Origin: Parapristionchus giblindavisi
Lineage: Eukaryota; Nematoda; Chromadorea; Rhabditida; Diplogasteridae
Assembly: GCA_943737045.1 (NCBI GenBank)
Contig: CALSFV010000026.1
Span: 744,001-808,000 of the forward strand
Reading direction: 5' to 3'
Length of the DNA stretch: 64,000 nt
Numbering within the stretch: the stretch's first letter is position 1; each line of letters starts with the position of its first letter. Below the pieces are notes generated by a model. The model saw nothing but the letters and a program-made list of their open reading frames with translations, had not been told where the DNA came from and searched no databases. Of the stretch, positions 1 through 11,747 are shown one piece after another. Both the position numbers and the translations under genes were made by a program.

Positions 1-6
1 TCACGT

Positions 7-2274
7 ATGCTTCTCAGCTTTGCACAGGCCCATTCAATCAATCAAATGGTGCAATCACCTACTAGAGGGACAAGCCTATTAGACTTAGTACTATCATCTG
101 ACCCATCCATCATCATGAATTGTCGCGTTATCCCACCATTGCCTCATCTCGATCATTCCCTGGTCTCTTTTTCCATTCGTGCTAAAACGGCCAAAGCCCC
201 TCCAACCAAGATCCCGGACTACAAAAACACAGATTGGAATGCCGTACAATATGCTATCGCTTCTCTTGACTGGTATTCCATATTAAGCCAATGCGACCAA
301 ACAGCTGACGCACTCTACACCGCCTTTTCCTCTCGCATTACCACTATTATAAATACTTTCATTCCACTACGAAAAGTTTGTAATAATAATAAAGCACTCT
401 CCCCATCGTCTCTCAATCTCCTACGACGATGCCGAAGATTATATAGAAATAGACATTCTATTGGTATTGGCCCCTTTCTTCGTCTCAACAAACGGTTACG
501 CAAATCCGTTGCTAAGTCCCGTAGAATACGCGAACGATCACTATTCCGCAATCCTAACTCCAAGAATTTTTTCAAATTTGCCAACGAACGTATCAAGGAT
601 GGGTCATCTTCAATTGGATCTTTAATGACAAGCAATGGTAATGTTCTTACGTCCGATGTAGATAAGGCGCAAGCCCTAGCCGATTATTTCAACGAGTCTT
701 TTAACCATACGATATACCCACTTGCCACAAATGCGCCTTCTCATACTAATGAATCCATCGATTTTGCTTATTTCTCTGCCTCTCGAATAGAAAAAATAAT
801 AAGGAAATTACCAAATAGAATTTCTACCACTCCAGACTTTATTCCGTACTCATTTCTGCGCAGAACAGCAGCCCAAATCTCCATTCCGTTATCTATTCTC
901 TTTCATCGTTTTCTTCTTTATTCTATGGTCCCTTCCTCCTGGCGCACGGCAATAGTTCGTCCAATATATAAACGAAAGGGAGCAAAGCACTCAATAAGTA
1001 ACTATCGTCCTATTTCATTAACAAGTGCATGTTGTAAGGTTATGGAAAGAATTATATGTCAAGATATCTCGCACTTCCTGAATGAAAATGACTTGTTGAG
1101 TAATTCACAGCATGGTTTTCGTTTGAAACGCTCATGTAATACCTGTCTTCTAACTACTTTCAATCACTGGCACCGCCATCTTGATAGAAAAAGTTATATC
1201 ACATGCGCATATATTGATTTCAGCAAAGCGTTCGATACTATTCCAATAAATCTTCTGGTCCAAAAATGCGAACAATATGGAATACGGGGATGTCTCCTGA
1301 ATTGGATTTCTTCCTTCCTACAATCTCGATCACAATCCGTACAAGTAGATCTTTCCCAATCCCGCCCATACAATACAGTTAGCGGTGTACCACAAGGTAG
1401 CTGCTTAGGCCCCTTGCTTTTCTCTCTTTTCATTAATGAACTACCTTCCCTACTCCCTAGGGGTGCATTTTGTTCTATCTATGCCGATGACATGAAGATT
1501 TACTCCTTTAATGATCCGTCCATTATTCAACACTCACTGAACATTGTACATGAATGGAGCATGAATTTTGGTCTTTGCATGTCCAAAACAAAGTCCGTTG
1601 TCATGCATATTGGCGCCAGCCATCCTGACATTGCTTTATATGTAGACAATGAAGTTCTTCCCGTGGTAGAAGAGTTTACAGATCTTGGTGTAACGTATAA
1701 TAATAAGTTAGAGTTTCATAACCACATTACAAATATCGTCAACAAGGCGAAAGCACGATGCGCATACATTCATAGATCTTTCATGTCTCGCTCTATAAAT
1801 GTTTATGCACGTCTTTTTCAGACTTACGTCTTGCCTGTTCTGGAGTACTGTAGCGAACTATGGAATCCCAATAGTGTCATGCTGAATGATCTAATTGAGT
1901 CCTGTCTGACCTCATATTCCAGGAGAGTCCTTGCGAAGTGCGGCATACCCTACACAAACTACGCCGAGGCACTCAATCTACTCAATCTCCGCTCGCTCAA
2001 ACATCGTCGAACCTGTTTAGATCTTTCTTTTGTATTCAAAATTGTTCACGGATTCGTTGATGTCGATTGTAGGCAATTTTTCATCATTTCGAGTAATCTA
2101 AATCGTACTAGAGGTCATCCTATGAGAATGTGTTGTAATAGATGTAATAGTAGTAGATATCTTTCATTCTTCTCCAATAGAATTGTTAATAGTTGGAATA
2201 GTCTTGATACATTAATTGTAACTTCCCCCAACCCAATAGTTTTCAATAATCGTATTAAAGCTGTAATCTCGTAA
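7..2274 (+). CDS. Non-LTR retrotransposon ORF2-type polyprotein (endonuclease tail + reverse transcriptase), 5'-cut by window edge
   Basis: This 755-residue open frame encodes the reverse transcriptase of a LINE, which copies its own RNA at a nicked chromosomal target. Residues 17-53 look like the end of an AP-type endonuclease (SPTRGTSLLDLV and HLDHSLV). The RT core follows: PIYKRKG at 319-325, YIDFSKAFD at 402-410 (first catalytic Asp 404), GVPQG at 460-464 and the catalytic YADD at 492-495. The C-terminal part carries the RTRGHP and FFSNRIVNSWNSL pattern common in animal LINEs of the Jockey/CR1 group. The true start lies upstream of the window, since most of the endonuclease is missing; the ATG at 7 is only the first one available. 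No internal stop is present, so the copy may be young. The exact clade is an inference; the RT identity is secure. Confidence 0.93.
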   Translation: MLLSFAQAHSINQMVQSPTRGTSLLDLVLSSDPSIIMNCRVIPPLPHLDHSLVSFSIRAKTAKAPPTKIPDYKNTDWNAVQYAIASLDWYSILSQCDQTADALYTAFSSRITTIINTFIPLRKVCNNNKALSPSSLNLLRRCRRLYRNRHSIGIGPFLRLNKRLRKSVAKSRRIRERSLFRNPNSKNFFKFANERIKDGSSSIGSLMTSNGNVLTSDVDKAQALADYFNESFNHTIYPLATNAPSHTNESIDFAYFSASRIEKIIRKLPNRISTTPDFIPYSFLRRTAAQISIPLSILFHRFLLYSMVPSSWRTAIVRPIYKRKGAKHSISNYRPISLTSACCKVMERIICQDISHFLNENDLLSNSQHGFRLKRSCNTCLLTTFNHWHRHLDRKSYITCAYIDFSKAFDTIPINLLVQKCEQYGIRGCLLNWISSFLQSRSQSVQVDLSQSRPYNTVSGVPQGSCLGPLLFSLFINELPSLLPRGAFCSIYADDMKIYSFNDPSIIQHSLNIVHEWSMNFGLCMSKTKSVVMHIGASHPDIALYVDNEVLPVVEEFTDLGVTYNNKLEFHNHITNIVNKAKARCAYIHRSFMSRSINVYARLFQTYVLPVLEYCSELWNPNSVMLNDLIESCLTSYSRRVLAKCGIPYTNYAEALNLLNLRSLKHRRTCLDLSFVFKIVHGFVDVDCRQFFIISSNLNRTRGHPMRMCCNRCNSSRYLSFFSNRIVNSWNSLDTLIVTSPNPIVFNNRIKAVIS

Positions 2275-2371
2275 TTTAGCAGCTATCTTCGAATCTTATT
2301 CATTTCTAAAGTATCGCTTTGAGTTTATCTTCCTTCCCTCATTATATAAGAAGCGATAAATATATTATTAT
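2275..2371 (+). other. LINE 3' untranslated tail and AT-rich end
   Basis: This short non-coding stretch after the TAA of the RT ORF ends in a TATTATTAT run directly beside the next fold-back element. It probably includes the 3' end of the LINE. No clear poly(A) tail was seen. Confidence 0.5.
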
Positions 2372-4170
2372 TATATGAGACGAATCGCGAGAAAATCGAC
2401 CGTTTCGGAGGGTCCGCGGACATAGAAATTTCGACCCCCTGAAAAATGCAGATTAAGTACTTTGAACGATGCTCTATCGAACTGCGCTTTCCGAATTTGC
2501 ATATCTGCTCTCATTTTCGAGTAGTGGTAGGTCAAAGTTGGCAGGTACGGTATTTTTGGCTCGAGTGTGCGTCAGAAAAATGATCATAACTCCGTTCAAA
2601 ATAATGATAGACACTTTTCCAAAAAACGCATCTAAAGAGGAGATCTTGCGCAACATTTCCCAGTTGGTGACATCATTTTTCGACCATGCTCCGGTGCTGG
2701 GCGGTCGGTTTTATGAAAAAGTGACGTAACTTTCCTAATCGGAAAAAGTGCACTTTTCTTCTATGCGCGTTTTGTTGCACCCATATGTGTCTAAAAATGA
2801 CCCAAGTTTCAGAGGATTTCCGAATTGGAAAAAAAAAGCGTTGATTTTAGTGACGCGACCTCGGACCTGTCATAGGAAAGAACGGCTTATTCCTTTATCA
2901 AGAAACAGCAAAGGAGCTTAAATGACTCAAAAACATCCGAAAAAGCATTATGAGCTCAAAATACCCATATATGACAGTTATTTGAAACACATAATCACCG
3001 AGTTTGAAAAATTTGAAAAAAAAACCATATTTTGCTTTTCCACGTGGAAAAAACGTCTCAGTAATGTTAATTAATCTTTATAATATTTCTTATAATCTTT
3101 TTGAACATTTATGTTTTTGGAAGTGAAGGCCTACCTGCTCTTAGAGCCGAGATATCCGCTATCGAGATTACACCCAACTCACCCTTTGAGAAGAGATGTG
3201 TTGAAATAAAATGAACGTTTTCCAGCTCAGAATGACTCAAAACAACTTGTTTCATCATTCTTATCACGAAAAAATACCTTGGAACAAGTTTTCTGTGTCT
3301 GTAAAAATCAGCAAAAGATTTGGATCGAACCGGGGTTCGAACCCGCTCGGTGGTAAAGGTAAAGAGCTAAAGAGGTACCGCTCTAAAAACACGCGGAGTT
3401 GGGACGCGCGCGTGTAATCTCGATGGCGGATATCTCGGCTCTAAGAGCAGGTAGGCCTTCACTTCCAAAAACATTAATGTTCAAAAACATTATAAGAAAT
3501 ATTATAAAGATTAATTAACATTACTGAGACGTTTTTTCCACGTGGAAAAGCAAAATATGGGTTTTTTCAAATTTTTCGGAACTCGGTGATTTTGTGTTTC
3601 AAATAACTGTCGTATATGGGTATTTTGAGCTCGTAATGCTTTTTCGGATGTTTTTGAGTCATTTAAGCTCCTTTGCTTTTTCTTGATAAAGGAATAAGCC
3701 GTTCTTTCCTTTGACAAGTCCGAGGTCGCGTCACTAAATTCAACGCCTTTTTTTTCCAATTCGGAAATCCTCTGAAACTTGGGTCATTTTTAGACACATA
3801 TGGGTGCAACAAAACGCGCATAGAAGAAAAGTGCACTTTTTCCGATTAGGAAAGTTACGTCACTTTTTCATAAAACCGACCGCCCAGCACCGGAGCATGG
3901 TCGAAAAATGACGTCACCAACTGGGAAATGTTGCGCAAGATCTCCTCTTTCGATGCGTTTTTTTTTCTGACGCACACTCGAGCCAAAAATACCGTACCTG
4001 CCAACTTTGACCTACCACTACTCGAAAATGAGAGCAGATATGCAAATTCGGAAAGCGCAGTTCGATAGAGCATCGTTCAAAGTACTTAATCTGAATTTTT
4101 CAGGGGGTCGAAATTTCTATGTCCGCGGACCCTCCGAAACGGTCGATTTTCTCGCGATTCGTCTCATATA
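2372..4170. mobile_element. Long fold-back element (arms 2372-3173 and 3412-4170)
   Basis: The two arms are near-perfect reverse complements. TGAGACGAATCGCGAG near 2377 is matched by CTCGCGATTCGTCTCA near 4151, and the inner ends both read GTGTAATCTCGAT on opposite strands around 3160 and 3412. Small ORFs at 2469-2729 and 3855-4073 are mirror images and encode nothing recognisable. Flanks are TATATA-like, so a TA target duplication is possible but cannot be proved in the AT-rich context. There is no transposase, so this is a non-autonomous inverted-repeat element. A transcript across it could form a hairpin with a stem near 0.75 kb. Confidence 0.85.
3322..3400 (-). other. tRNA-like sequence in the loop of the fold-back element
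   Basis: On the minus strand the loop contains GGGTTCGAACCCCGG, a good match to the T-arm/B box of tRNA genes. Upstream of it is GAGCGGTACCTC, which resembles a D-arm/A box. A complete cloverleaf with a pairing acceptor stem could not be built by eye. It may be a tRNA relic or part of a tRNA-derived SINE. Confidence 0.3.
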
Positions 4171-5096
4171 TATATATATTTTATCAACGTGCGTATGCAC
4201 GAAACGAAACACATAAAAGTGACTAGTGAAAATTCATGAAATTTAAATGTGATATATTGGGGGGTCAGGGTTTGATATCTCAGGGTGGAAAGGGGGATCT
4301 CTCATAAGATACAGTGGTGTGTTGTGGTGAACTCAGTTGTGGACCATGACAACTTGCGGAGGTAACAGCATCTTCAGTGAGAATGGCCAGGACCACAGAT
4401 CAACTATGAGAGATATCGACGACTACAGAAGGGGGTGATAGTTGGACCTACCAGAAAGGATAAAAGAACAACTATATATCTGTGAACTACTCGCATGGGG
4501 GGCGGACAAGGCGAGATGAAAGGAAATAAGAAAGTGAAAGATATATAAAAGACAAGGATAGAGACAGAGAGAGAATAGTTCACATCTTTCACTTTTGTTA
4601 TCCTTTTTGTAAATATCAGCAAAAGAATGGAAGAAGAAAATAAGACTCTCACTAAAAATGCTGCAAAATCTTTCATTAGTGCTGAAATAGTATGATAATG
4701 ATAATGATATTGAAATCATCATAAGTTGATCACAAAATTTAAAAATTCATTATTTCAATGTAAGGAGAATGGTGGGAGTAAGCTGACGCTTGAAGGCTAC
4801 CGAAGTTTCCGAAAGGATTACCTCACGAGGCAACTTACTTAGCCATCGAGAGACTCTAACTGAAAAAAACTATTATATCTGACAGTGTTTCTAGTAAACT
4901 CATGATATATACCAAAAGATGTGTGTCTATCACGTGTCATGTATTGACAGATCAAGATACTAATTACTGTAGCAACAAACACCCAAATAAATTATGGCTC
5001 AGATAGTGCCATAAAAAGGTGTGTAACTCTGTCAGTTGTCCATTATGCCTCAGATATTTCGAGTTAAAATTCAAAAGCAACTCAAACAGCAACAAT
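4171..5096. other. Unassigned spacer
   Basis: AT/GA-rich sequence with an AT dinucleotide run at its start. Short minus-strand ORFs near 4404-4722 overlap in two frames and have low-complexity Ser/Phe/Leu composition, so they are not believed. No gene was recognised. Confidence 0.5.
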
Positions 5097-8000
5097 ATGC
5101 TTCTGAGTGATACCCTGGTCGAATCTGGGCTAGCCCCTTGCTTCTGAGTGATTCCCTGGTCGAATCTGGGCTAGCCCCTTGCTTCTGAGTGATTCTCTGG
5201 TCGAATCTGGGCTAGCCCCTTGCTTCTGAGTGATATCCTGGTCGCATCTGGGCTGGCCCCTTGCTTCTGAGTGATTCCCTGGTCGAATCTGGGCTAGCCC
5301 CTTGCTTCTGAGTGATTCCCTGGTCGAATCTGGGCTAGCCCCTTGCTTCTGAGTGATTCCCTGGTCGAATCTGGGCTAGCCCCTTGCTTCTGAGTGATTC
5401 TCTGGTCGAATCTGGGCTAGCCCCTTGCTTCTGAGTGATATCCTGGTCGCATCTGGGCTGGCCCCTTGCTTCTGAGTGATTCCCTGGTCGAATCTGGGCT
5501 AGCCCCTTGCTTCTGAGTGATTCCCTGGTCGAATCTGGGCTAGCCCCTTGCTTCTGAGTGATTCCCTGGTCGAATCTGGGGTAGCCCCTTGCTTCTGAGT
5601 GATACCCTGGTCGAATCTGGGCTAGCCCCTTGCTTCTGAGTGATTCCCTGGTCGAATCTGGACTAGCCCCTTGCTTCTGAGTGATTCCCTGGTCGAATCT
5701 GGGCAACCCCCATGCTTCTGAGTGATTCCCTGGTCGAATCTGGGCTAGCCCCTTGCTTCTGAGTGATTCCCTGGTCGAATCTGGGCTAGCCCCTTGCTTC
5801 TGAGTGATTCCCTGGTCGAATCTGGGCTAGCCCCTTGCTTCTGAGTGATACCCTGGTCGAATCTGGGCTAGCCCCTTGCTTCTGAGTGATTCCCTGGTCG
5901 AATCTGGGCTAGCCCCTTGCTTCTGAGTGATTCTCTGGTCGAATCTGGGCTAGCCCCTTGCTTCTGAGTGATACCCTGGTCGCATCTGGGCTGGCCCCTT
6001 GCTTCTGAGTGATTCCCTGGTCGAATCTGGGCTAGCCCCTTGCTTCTGAGTGATTCCCTGGTCGAATCTGGGCTAGCCCCTTACTTCTGAGTGATTACCT
6101 ATTCGAATCTGGGCTAGCCCCTTGCTTCTGAGTGATTCCCTGGTCGAATCTGGGCTAGCCCCTTGCTTCTGAATGATACCCTGGTCGAATCTGGGCTAGC
6201 CCCTTGCTTCTGAGTGATTCCCTGGTCGAATCTGGGCTAGCCCCTTGCTTCTGAGTGATTCCCTGGTCGAATCTGGGCTAGCCCCTTGCTTCTTAGTGAT
6301 TCCCTGGTCGAATCTGGGCTAGCCCCTTGCTTCTGAGTGATACCCTGGTCGCATCTGGGCTAGCCCCTTGCTTCTGAGTGATTCCCTGGTCGAATCTGGG
6401 CTAGCCCCTTGCTTCTGAGTGATTCCCTGGTCGAATCTGGGCTAGCCCCTTGCTTCTGAATGATACCCTGGTCGAATCTGGGCTAGCCCCTTGCTTCTGA
6501 GTGATTCCCTGGTCGAATCTGGGCTAGCCCCTTGCTTCTGAGTGATTCCCTGGTCGAATCTGGGCTAGCCCCTTGCTTCTGAGTGATTCCCTGGTCGAAT
6601 CTGGGCTAGCCCCTTGCTTCTGAGTGATTCCCTGGTCGAATCTGGGCTAGCCCCTTGCTTCTGAATGATACCCTGGTCGAATCTGGGCTAGCCCCTTGCT
6701 TCTGAGTGATTCCCTGGTCGAATCTGGGCTAGCCCCTTGCTTCTGAGTGATTCCCTGGTCGAATCTGGGCTAGCCCCTTGCTTCTGAGTGATTCCCTGGT
6801 CGAATCTGGGGTAGCCCCTTGCTTCTGAGTGATACCCTGGTCGAATCTGGGCTAGCCCCTTGCTTCTGAGTGATACCCTGGTCGCATCTGGGCTGGCCCC
6901 TTGCTTCTGAGTGATTCCCTGGTCGAATCTGGGCTAGCCCCTTGCTTCTGAGTGATTCCCTGGTCGAATCTGGGCAACCCCCATGCTTCTGAGTGATTCC
7001 CTGGTCGAATCTGGGCTAGCCCCTTGCTTCTGAGTGATTCCCTGGTCGAATCTGGGCTAGCCCCTTGCTTCTGAGTGATTCCCTGGTCGAATCTGGGCTA
7101 GCCCCTTGCTTCTGAGTGATATCCTGGTCGAATCTGGGCTAGCCCCTTGCTTCTGAGTGATTCCCTGGTCGAATCTGGGCTAGCCCCTTGCTTCTGAGTG
7201 ATTCTCTGGTCGAATCTGGGCTAGCCCCTTGCTTCTGAGTGATACCCTGGTCGCATCTGGGCTGGCCCCTTGCTTCTGAGTGATTCCCTGGTCGAATCTG
7301 GGCTAGCCCCTTGCTTCTGAGTGATTCCCTGGTCGAATCTGGGCTAGCCCCTTACTTCTGAGCGATTACCTATTCGAATCTGGGCTAGCCCCTTGCTTCT
7401 GAGTGATTCCCTGGTCGAATCTGGGCTAGCCCCTTGCTTCTGAGTGATTCCCTGGTCGAATCTGGGCTAGCCCCTTGCTTCTGAGTGATTCCCTGGTCGA
7501 ATCTGGGCTAACCCCTTGCTTCTGAGTGATACCCTGGTCGAATCTGGGCTAGCCCCTTGCTTCTGAGTGATTCCCTGGTCGAATCTGGGCTAGCCCCTTG
7601 CTTCTGAGTGATTCTCTGGTCGAATCTGGGCTAACCCCTTGCTTCTGAGTGATACCCTGGTCGCATCTGGGCTGGCCCCTTGCTTCTGAGTGATTCCCTG
7701 GTCGAATCTGGGCTAGCCCCTTGCTTCTGAGTGATTCTCTGGTCGAATCTGGGCTAACCCCTTGCTTCTGAGTGATACCCTGGTCGCATCTGGGCTGGCC
7801 CCTTGCTTCTGAGTGATTCCCTGGTCGAATCTGGGCTAGCCCCTTGCTTCTGAGTGATACCCTGGTCGCATCTGGGCTAGCCCCTTGCTTCTGAGTGATT
7901 CCCTGGTCGAATCTGGGCTAGCCCCTTGCTTCTGAGTGATTCCCTGGTCGAATCTGGGCTAGCCCCTTGCTTCTGAGTGATTCCCTGGTCGAATCTGGGC

Positions 8001-11000
8001 TAGCCCCTTGCTTCTGAGTGACTCCCTGGTCGAATCTGGGCTAGCCCCTTGCTTCTGAGTGATTCCCTGGTCGAATCTGGGCTAGCCCCTTGCTTCTGAG
8101 TGATTCCCTGGTCGAATCTGGGGTAGCCCCTTGCTTCTGAGTGATACCCTGGTCGAATCTGGGCTAGCCCCTTGCTTCTGAGTGATTCCCTGGTCGAATC
8201 TGGACTAGCCCCTTGCTTCTGAGTGATTCCCTGGTCGAATCTGGGCAACCCCCATGCTTCTGAGTGATTCCCTGGTCGAATCTGGGCTAGCCCCTTGCTT
8301 CTGAGTGATTCCCTGGTCGAATCTGGGCTAGCCCCTTGCTTCTGAGTGATTCCCTGGTCGAATCTGGGCTACCCCCTTGCTTCTGAGTGATACCCTGGTC
8401 GAATCTGGGCTAGCCCCTTGCTTCTGAGTGATTCCCTGGTCGAATCTGGGCTAGCCCCTTGCTTCTGAGTGATTCTCTGGTCGAATCTGGGCTAGCCCCT
8501 TGCTTCTGAGTGATACCCTGGTCGCATCTGGGCTGGCCCCTTGCTTCTGAGTGATTCCCTGGTCGAATCTGGGCTAGCCCCTTGCTTCTGAGTGATTCCC
8601 TGGTCGAATCTGGGCTAGCCCCTTGCTTCTGAGTGATATCCTGGTCGAATCTGGGCTAGCCCCTTGCTTCTGAGTGATTCCCTGGTCGAATCTGGGCTAG
8701 CCCCTTGCTTCTGAGTGATTCTCTGGTCGAATCTGGGCTAGCCCCTTGCTTCTGAGTGATACCCTGGTCGCATCTGGGCTGGCCCCTTGCTTCTGAGTGA
8801 TTCCCTGGTCGAATCTGGGCTAGCCCCTTGCTTCTGAGTGATTCCCTGGTCGAATCTGGGCTAGCCCCTTACTTCTGAGCGATTACCTATTCGAATCTGG
8901 GCTAGCCCCTTGCTTCTGAGTGATTCCCTGGTCGAATCTGGGCTAGCCCCTTGCTTCTGAGTGATTCCCTGGTCGAATCTGGGCTAGCCCCTTGCTTCTG
9001 AGTGATTCCCTGGTCGAATCTGGGCTAGCCCCTTGCTTCTGAGTGATACCCTGGTCGAATCTGGGCTAGCCCCTTGCTTCTGAGTGATTCCCTGGTCGAA
9101 TCTGGGCTAGCCCCTTGCTTCTGAGTGATTCTCTGGTCGAATCTGGGCTAACCCCTTGCTTCTGAGTGATACCCTGGTCGCATCTGGGCTGGCCCCTTGC
9201 TTCTGAGTGATTCCCTGGTCGAATCTGGGCTAGCCCCTTGCTTCTGAGTGATTCTCTGGTCGAATCTGGGCTAACCCCTTGCTTCTGAGTGATACCCTGG
9301 TCGCATCTGGGCTGGCCCCTTGCTTCTGAGTGATTCCCTGGTCGAATCTGGGCTAGCCCCTTGCTTCTGAGTGATACCCTGGTCGCATCTGGGCTAGCCC
9401 CTTGCTTCTGAGTGATTCCCTGGTCGAATCTGGGCTAGCCCCTTGCTTCTGAGTGATTCCCTGGTCGAATCTGGGCTAGCCCCTTGCTTCTGAGTGATTC
9501 CCTGGTCGAATCTGGGCTAGCCCCTTGCTTCTGAGTGACTCCCTGGTCGAATCTGGGCTAGCCCCTTGCTTCTGAGTGATTCCCTGGTCGAATCTGGGCT
9601 AGCCCCTTGCTTCTGAGTGATTCCCTGGTCGAATCTGGGGTAGCCCCTTGCTTCTGAGTGATACCCTGGTCGAATCTGGGCTAGCCCCTTGCTTCTGAGT
9701 GATTCCCTGGTCGAATCTGGACTAGCCCCTTGCTTCTGAGTGATTCCCTGGTCGAATCTGGGCAACCCCCATGCTTCTGAGTGATTCCCTGGTCGAATCT
9801 GGGCTAGCCCCTTGCTTCTGAGTGATTCCCTGGTCGAATCTGGGCTAGCCCCTTGCTTCTGAGTGATTCCCTGGTCGAATCTGGGCTACCCCCTTGCTTC
9901 TGAGTGATACCCTGGTCGAATCTGGGCTAGCCCCTTGCTTCTGAGTGATTCCCTGGTCGAATCTGGGCTAGCCCCTTGCTTCTGAGTGATTCTCTGGTCG
10001 AATCTGGGCTAGCCCCTTGCTTCTGAGTGATACCCTGGTCGCATCTGGGCTGGCCCCTTGCTTCTGAGTGATTCCCTGGTCGAATCTGGGCTAGCCCCTT
10101 GCTTCTGAGTGATTCCCTGGTCGAATCTGGGCTAGCCCCTTACTTCTGAGCGATTACCTATTCGAATCTGGGCTAGCCCCTTGCTTCTGAGTGATTCCCT
10201 GGTCGAATCTGGGCTAGCCCCTTGCTTCTGAGTGATTCCCTGGTCGAATCTGGGCTAGCCCCTTGCTTCTGAGTGATTCCCTGGTCGAATCTGGGCTAGC
10301 CCCTTGCTTCTGAGTGATACCCTGGTCGAATCTGGGCTAGCCCCTTGCTTCTGAGTGATTCCCTGGTCGAATCTGGGCTAGCCCCTTGCTTCTGAGTGAT
10401 TCTCTGGTCGAATCTGGGCTAACCCCTTGCTTCTGAGTGATACCCTGGTCGCATCTGGGCTGGCCCCTTGCTTCTGAGTGATTCCCTGGTCGAATCTGGG
10501 CTAGCCCCTTGCTTCTGAGTGATTCTCTGGTCGAATCTGGGCTAACCCCTTGCTTCTGAGTGATACCCTGGTCGCATCTGGGCTGGCCCCTTGCTTCTGA
10601 GTGATTCCCTGGTCGAATCTGGGCTAGCCCCTTGCTTCTGAGTGATACCCTGGTCGCATCTGGGCTAGCCCCTTGCTTCTGAGTGATTCCCTGGTCGAAT
10701 CTGGGCTAGCCCCTTGCTTCTGAGTGATTCCCTGGTCGAATCTGGGCTAGCCCCTTGCTTCTGAGTGATTCCCTGGTCGAATCTGGGCTAGCCCCTTGCT
10801 TCTGAGTGACTCCCTGGTCGAATCTGGGCTAGCCCCTTGCTTCTGAGTGATTCCCTGGTCGAATCTGGGCTAGCCCCTTGCTTCTGAATGATACCCTGGT
10901 CGAATCTGGGCTAGCCCCTTGCTTCTGAGTGATTCCCTGGTCGAATCTGGGCTAGCCCCTTGCTTCTGAGTGATTCCCTGGTCGAATCTGGGCTAGCCCC

Positions 11001-11410
11001 TTGCTTCTGAGTGATTCCCTGGTCGAATCTGGGCTAGCCCCTTGCTTCTGAGTGATACCCTGGTCGCATCTGGGCTAGCCCCTTGCTTCTGAGTGATTCC
11101 CTGGTCGAATCTGGGCTAGCCCCTTGCTTCTGAGTGATTCCCTGGTCGAATCTGGGCTAGCCCCTTGCTTCTGAGTGATTCCCTGGTCGAATCTGGGCTA
11201 GCCCCTTGCTTCTGAGTGATTCCCTGGTCGAATCTGGGCTAGCCCCTTGCTTCTGAATGATACCCTGGTCGAATCTGGGCTAGCCCCTTGCTTCTGAGTG
11301 ATTCCCTGGTCGAATCTGGGCTAGCCCCTTGCTTCTGAGTGATTCCCTGGTCGAATCTGGGCTAGCCCCTTGCTTCTGAGTGATTCCCTGGTCGAATCTG
11401 GGCTAGCCCC
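5097..11410. repeat. 41-bp tandem satellite, 154 units
   Basis: The unit is TTGCTTCTGAGTGATTCCCT followed by GGTCGAATCTGGGCTAGCCCC. The array is exactly 6,314 bp = 154 x 41, and diagnostic variants stay in register throughout, so no net indel is seen. Each unit ends in the 10-bp palindrome GGGCTAGCCC. Recurrent variant types are GATACC..CGCATC..GGCTGG, GATTCTCTGG, a TTACTTCTGAG..ATTACCTATTCG unit at 6081, 7352, 8869 and 10140, and a GGGCAACCCCCATG unit at 5701, 6972, 8243 and 9760. Their spacings are 1,271 (31 units) and 1,517 bp (37 units), which shows nested higher-order repeats. Long minus-strand ORFs are a by-product: the unit is open in all three frames on that strand. Confidence 0.98.
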
Positions 11411-11747
11411 CAAATACCTGAGATCTGGAAGAAAGCTCTTGTAAAACCCATTCCCAAGACCTCCAGTAATAATATTACCCAATTTCGTCCTATTTCTCTA
11501 ATCCCGACTGTTTCAAAGATTTTTGAAAAGATATTAATTTCTTACATAACAGATTTTCTCAATGATCATAATCTCTCTGACCCCTTTCAATCTGGTTTTC
11601 GTAAATATAGATCCACTGCCACTCAATTAGCTGAAACTCATTCATATTATCTCTCTCTAATCTCTGCCCATAAATCGTTTGATACTGTTTATTTTGATTT
11701 TCGTAAGGCCTTCGACTCTATCGATCATAGACTTTTGCTTCACAATT
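11411..11747 (+). pseudogene. Fragment of a second non-LTR reverse transcriptase
   Basis: An open stretch of about 112 codons with no start or stop reads as the fingers/palm start of a LINE RT. PEIWKKALVKPIPK is followed by FRPISLIPTVSKIFEKI, then FQSGFRKYRSTATQLAE, and finally the motif-A region YFDFRKAFDSID with the first catalytic Asp. It stops before the YADD motif. It differs from the ORF at 7-2274, so it comes from another element. It is joined without spacer to the 41-bp satellite on the left and the 311-bp satellite on the right, so both its ends are recombination or insertion junctions. Confidence 0.85.

Noticed and set aside
5335..9765. Long minus-strand ORFs with a 41-residue repeat
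   Set aside because: A 41-bp unit that is stop-free in three frames gives a 41-residue protein repeat automatically; the starts are non-ATG, and the ORFs end wherever a unit variant creates a stop.
5097..11410. CRISPR-like array
   Set aside because: Repeats are contiguous with no unique spacers, and the context is eukaryotic.
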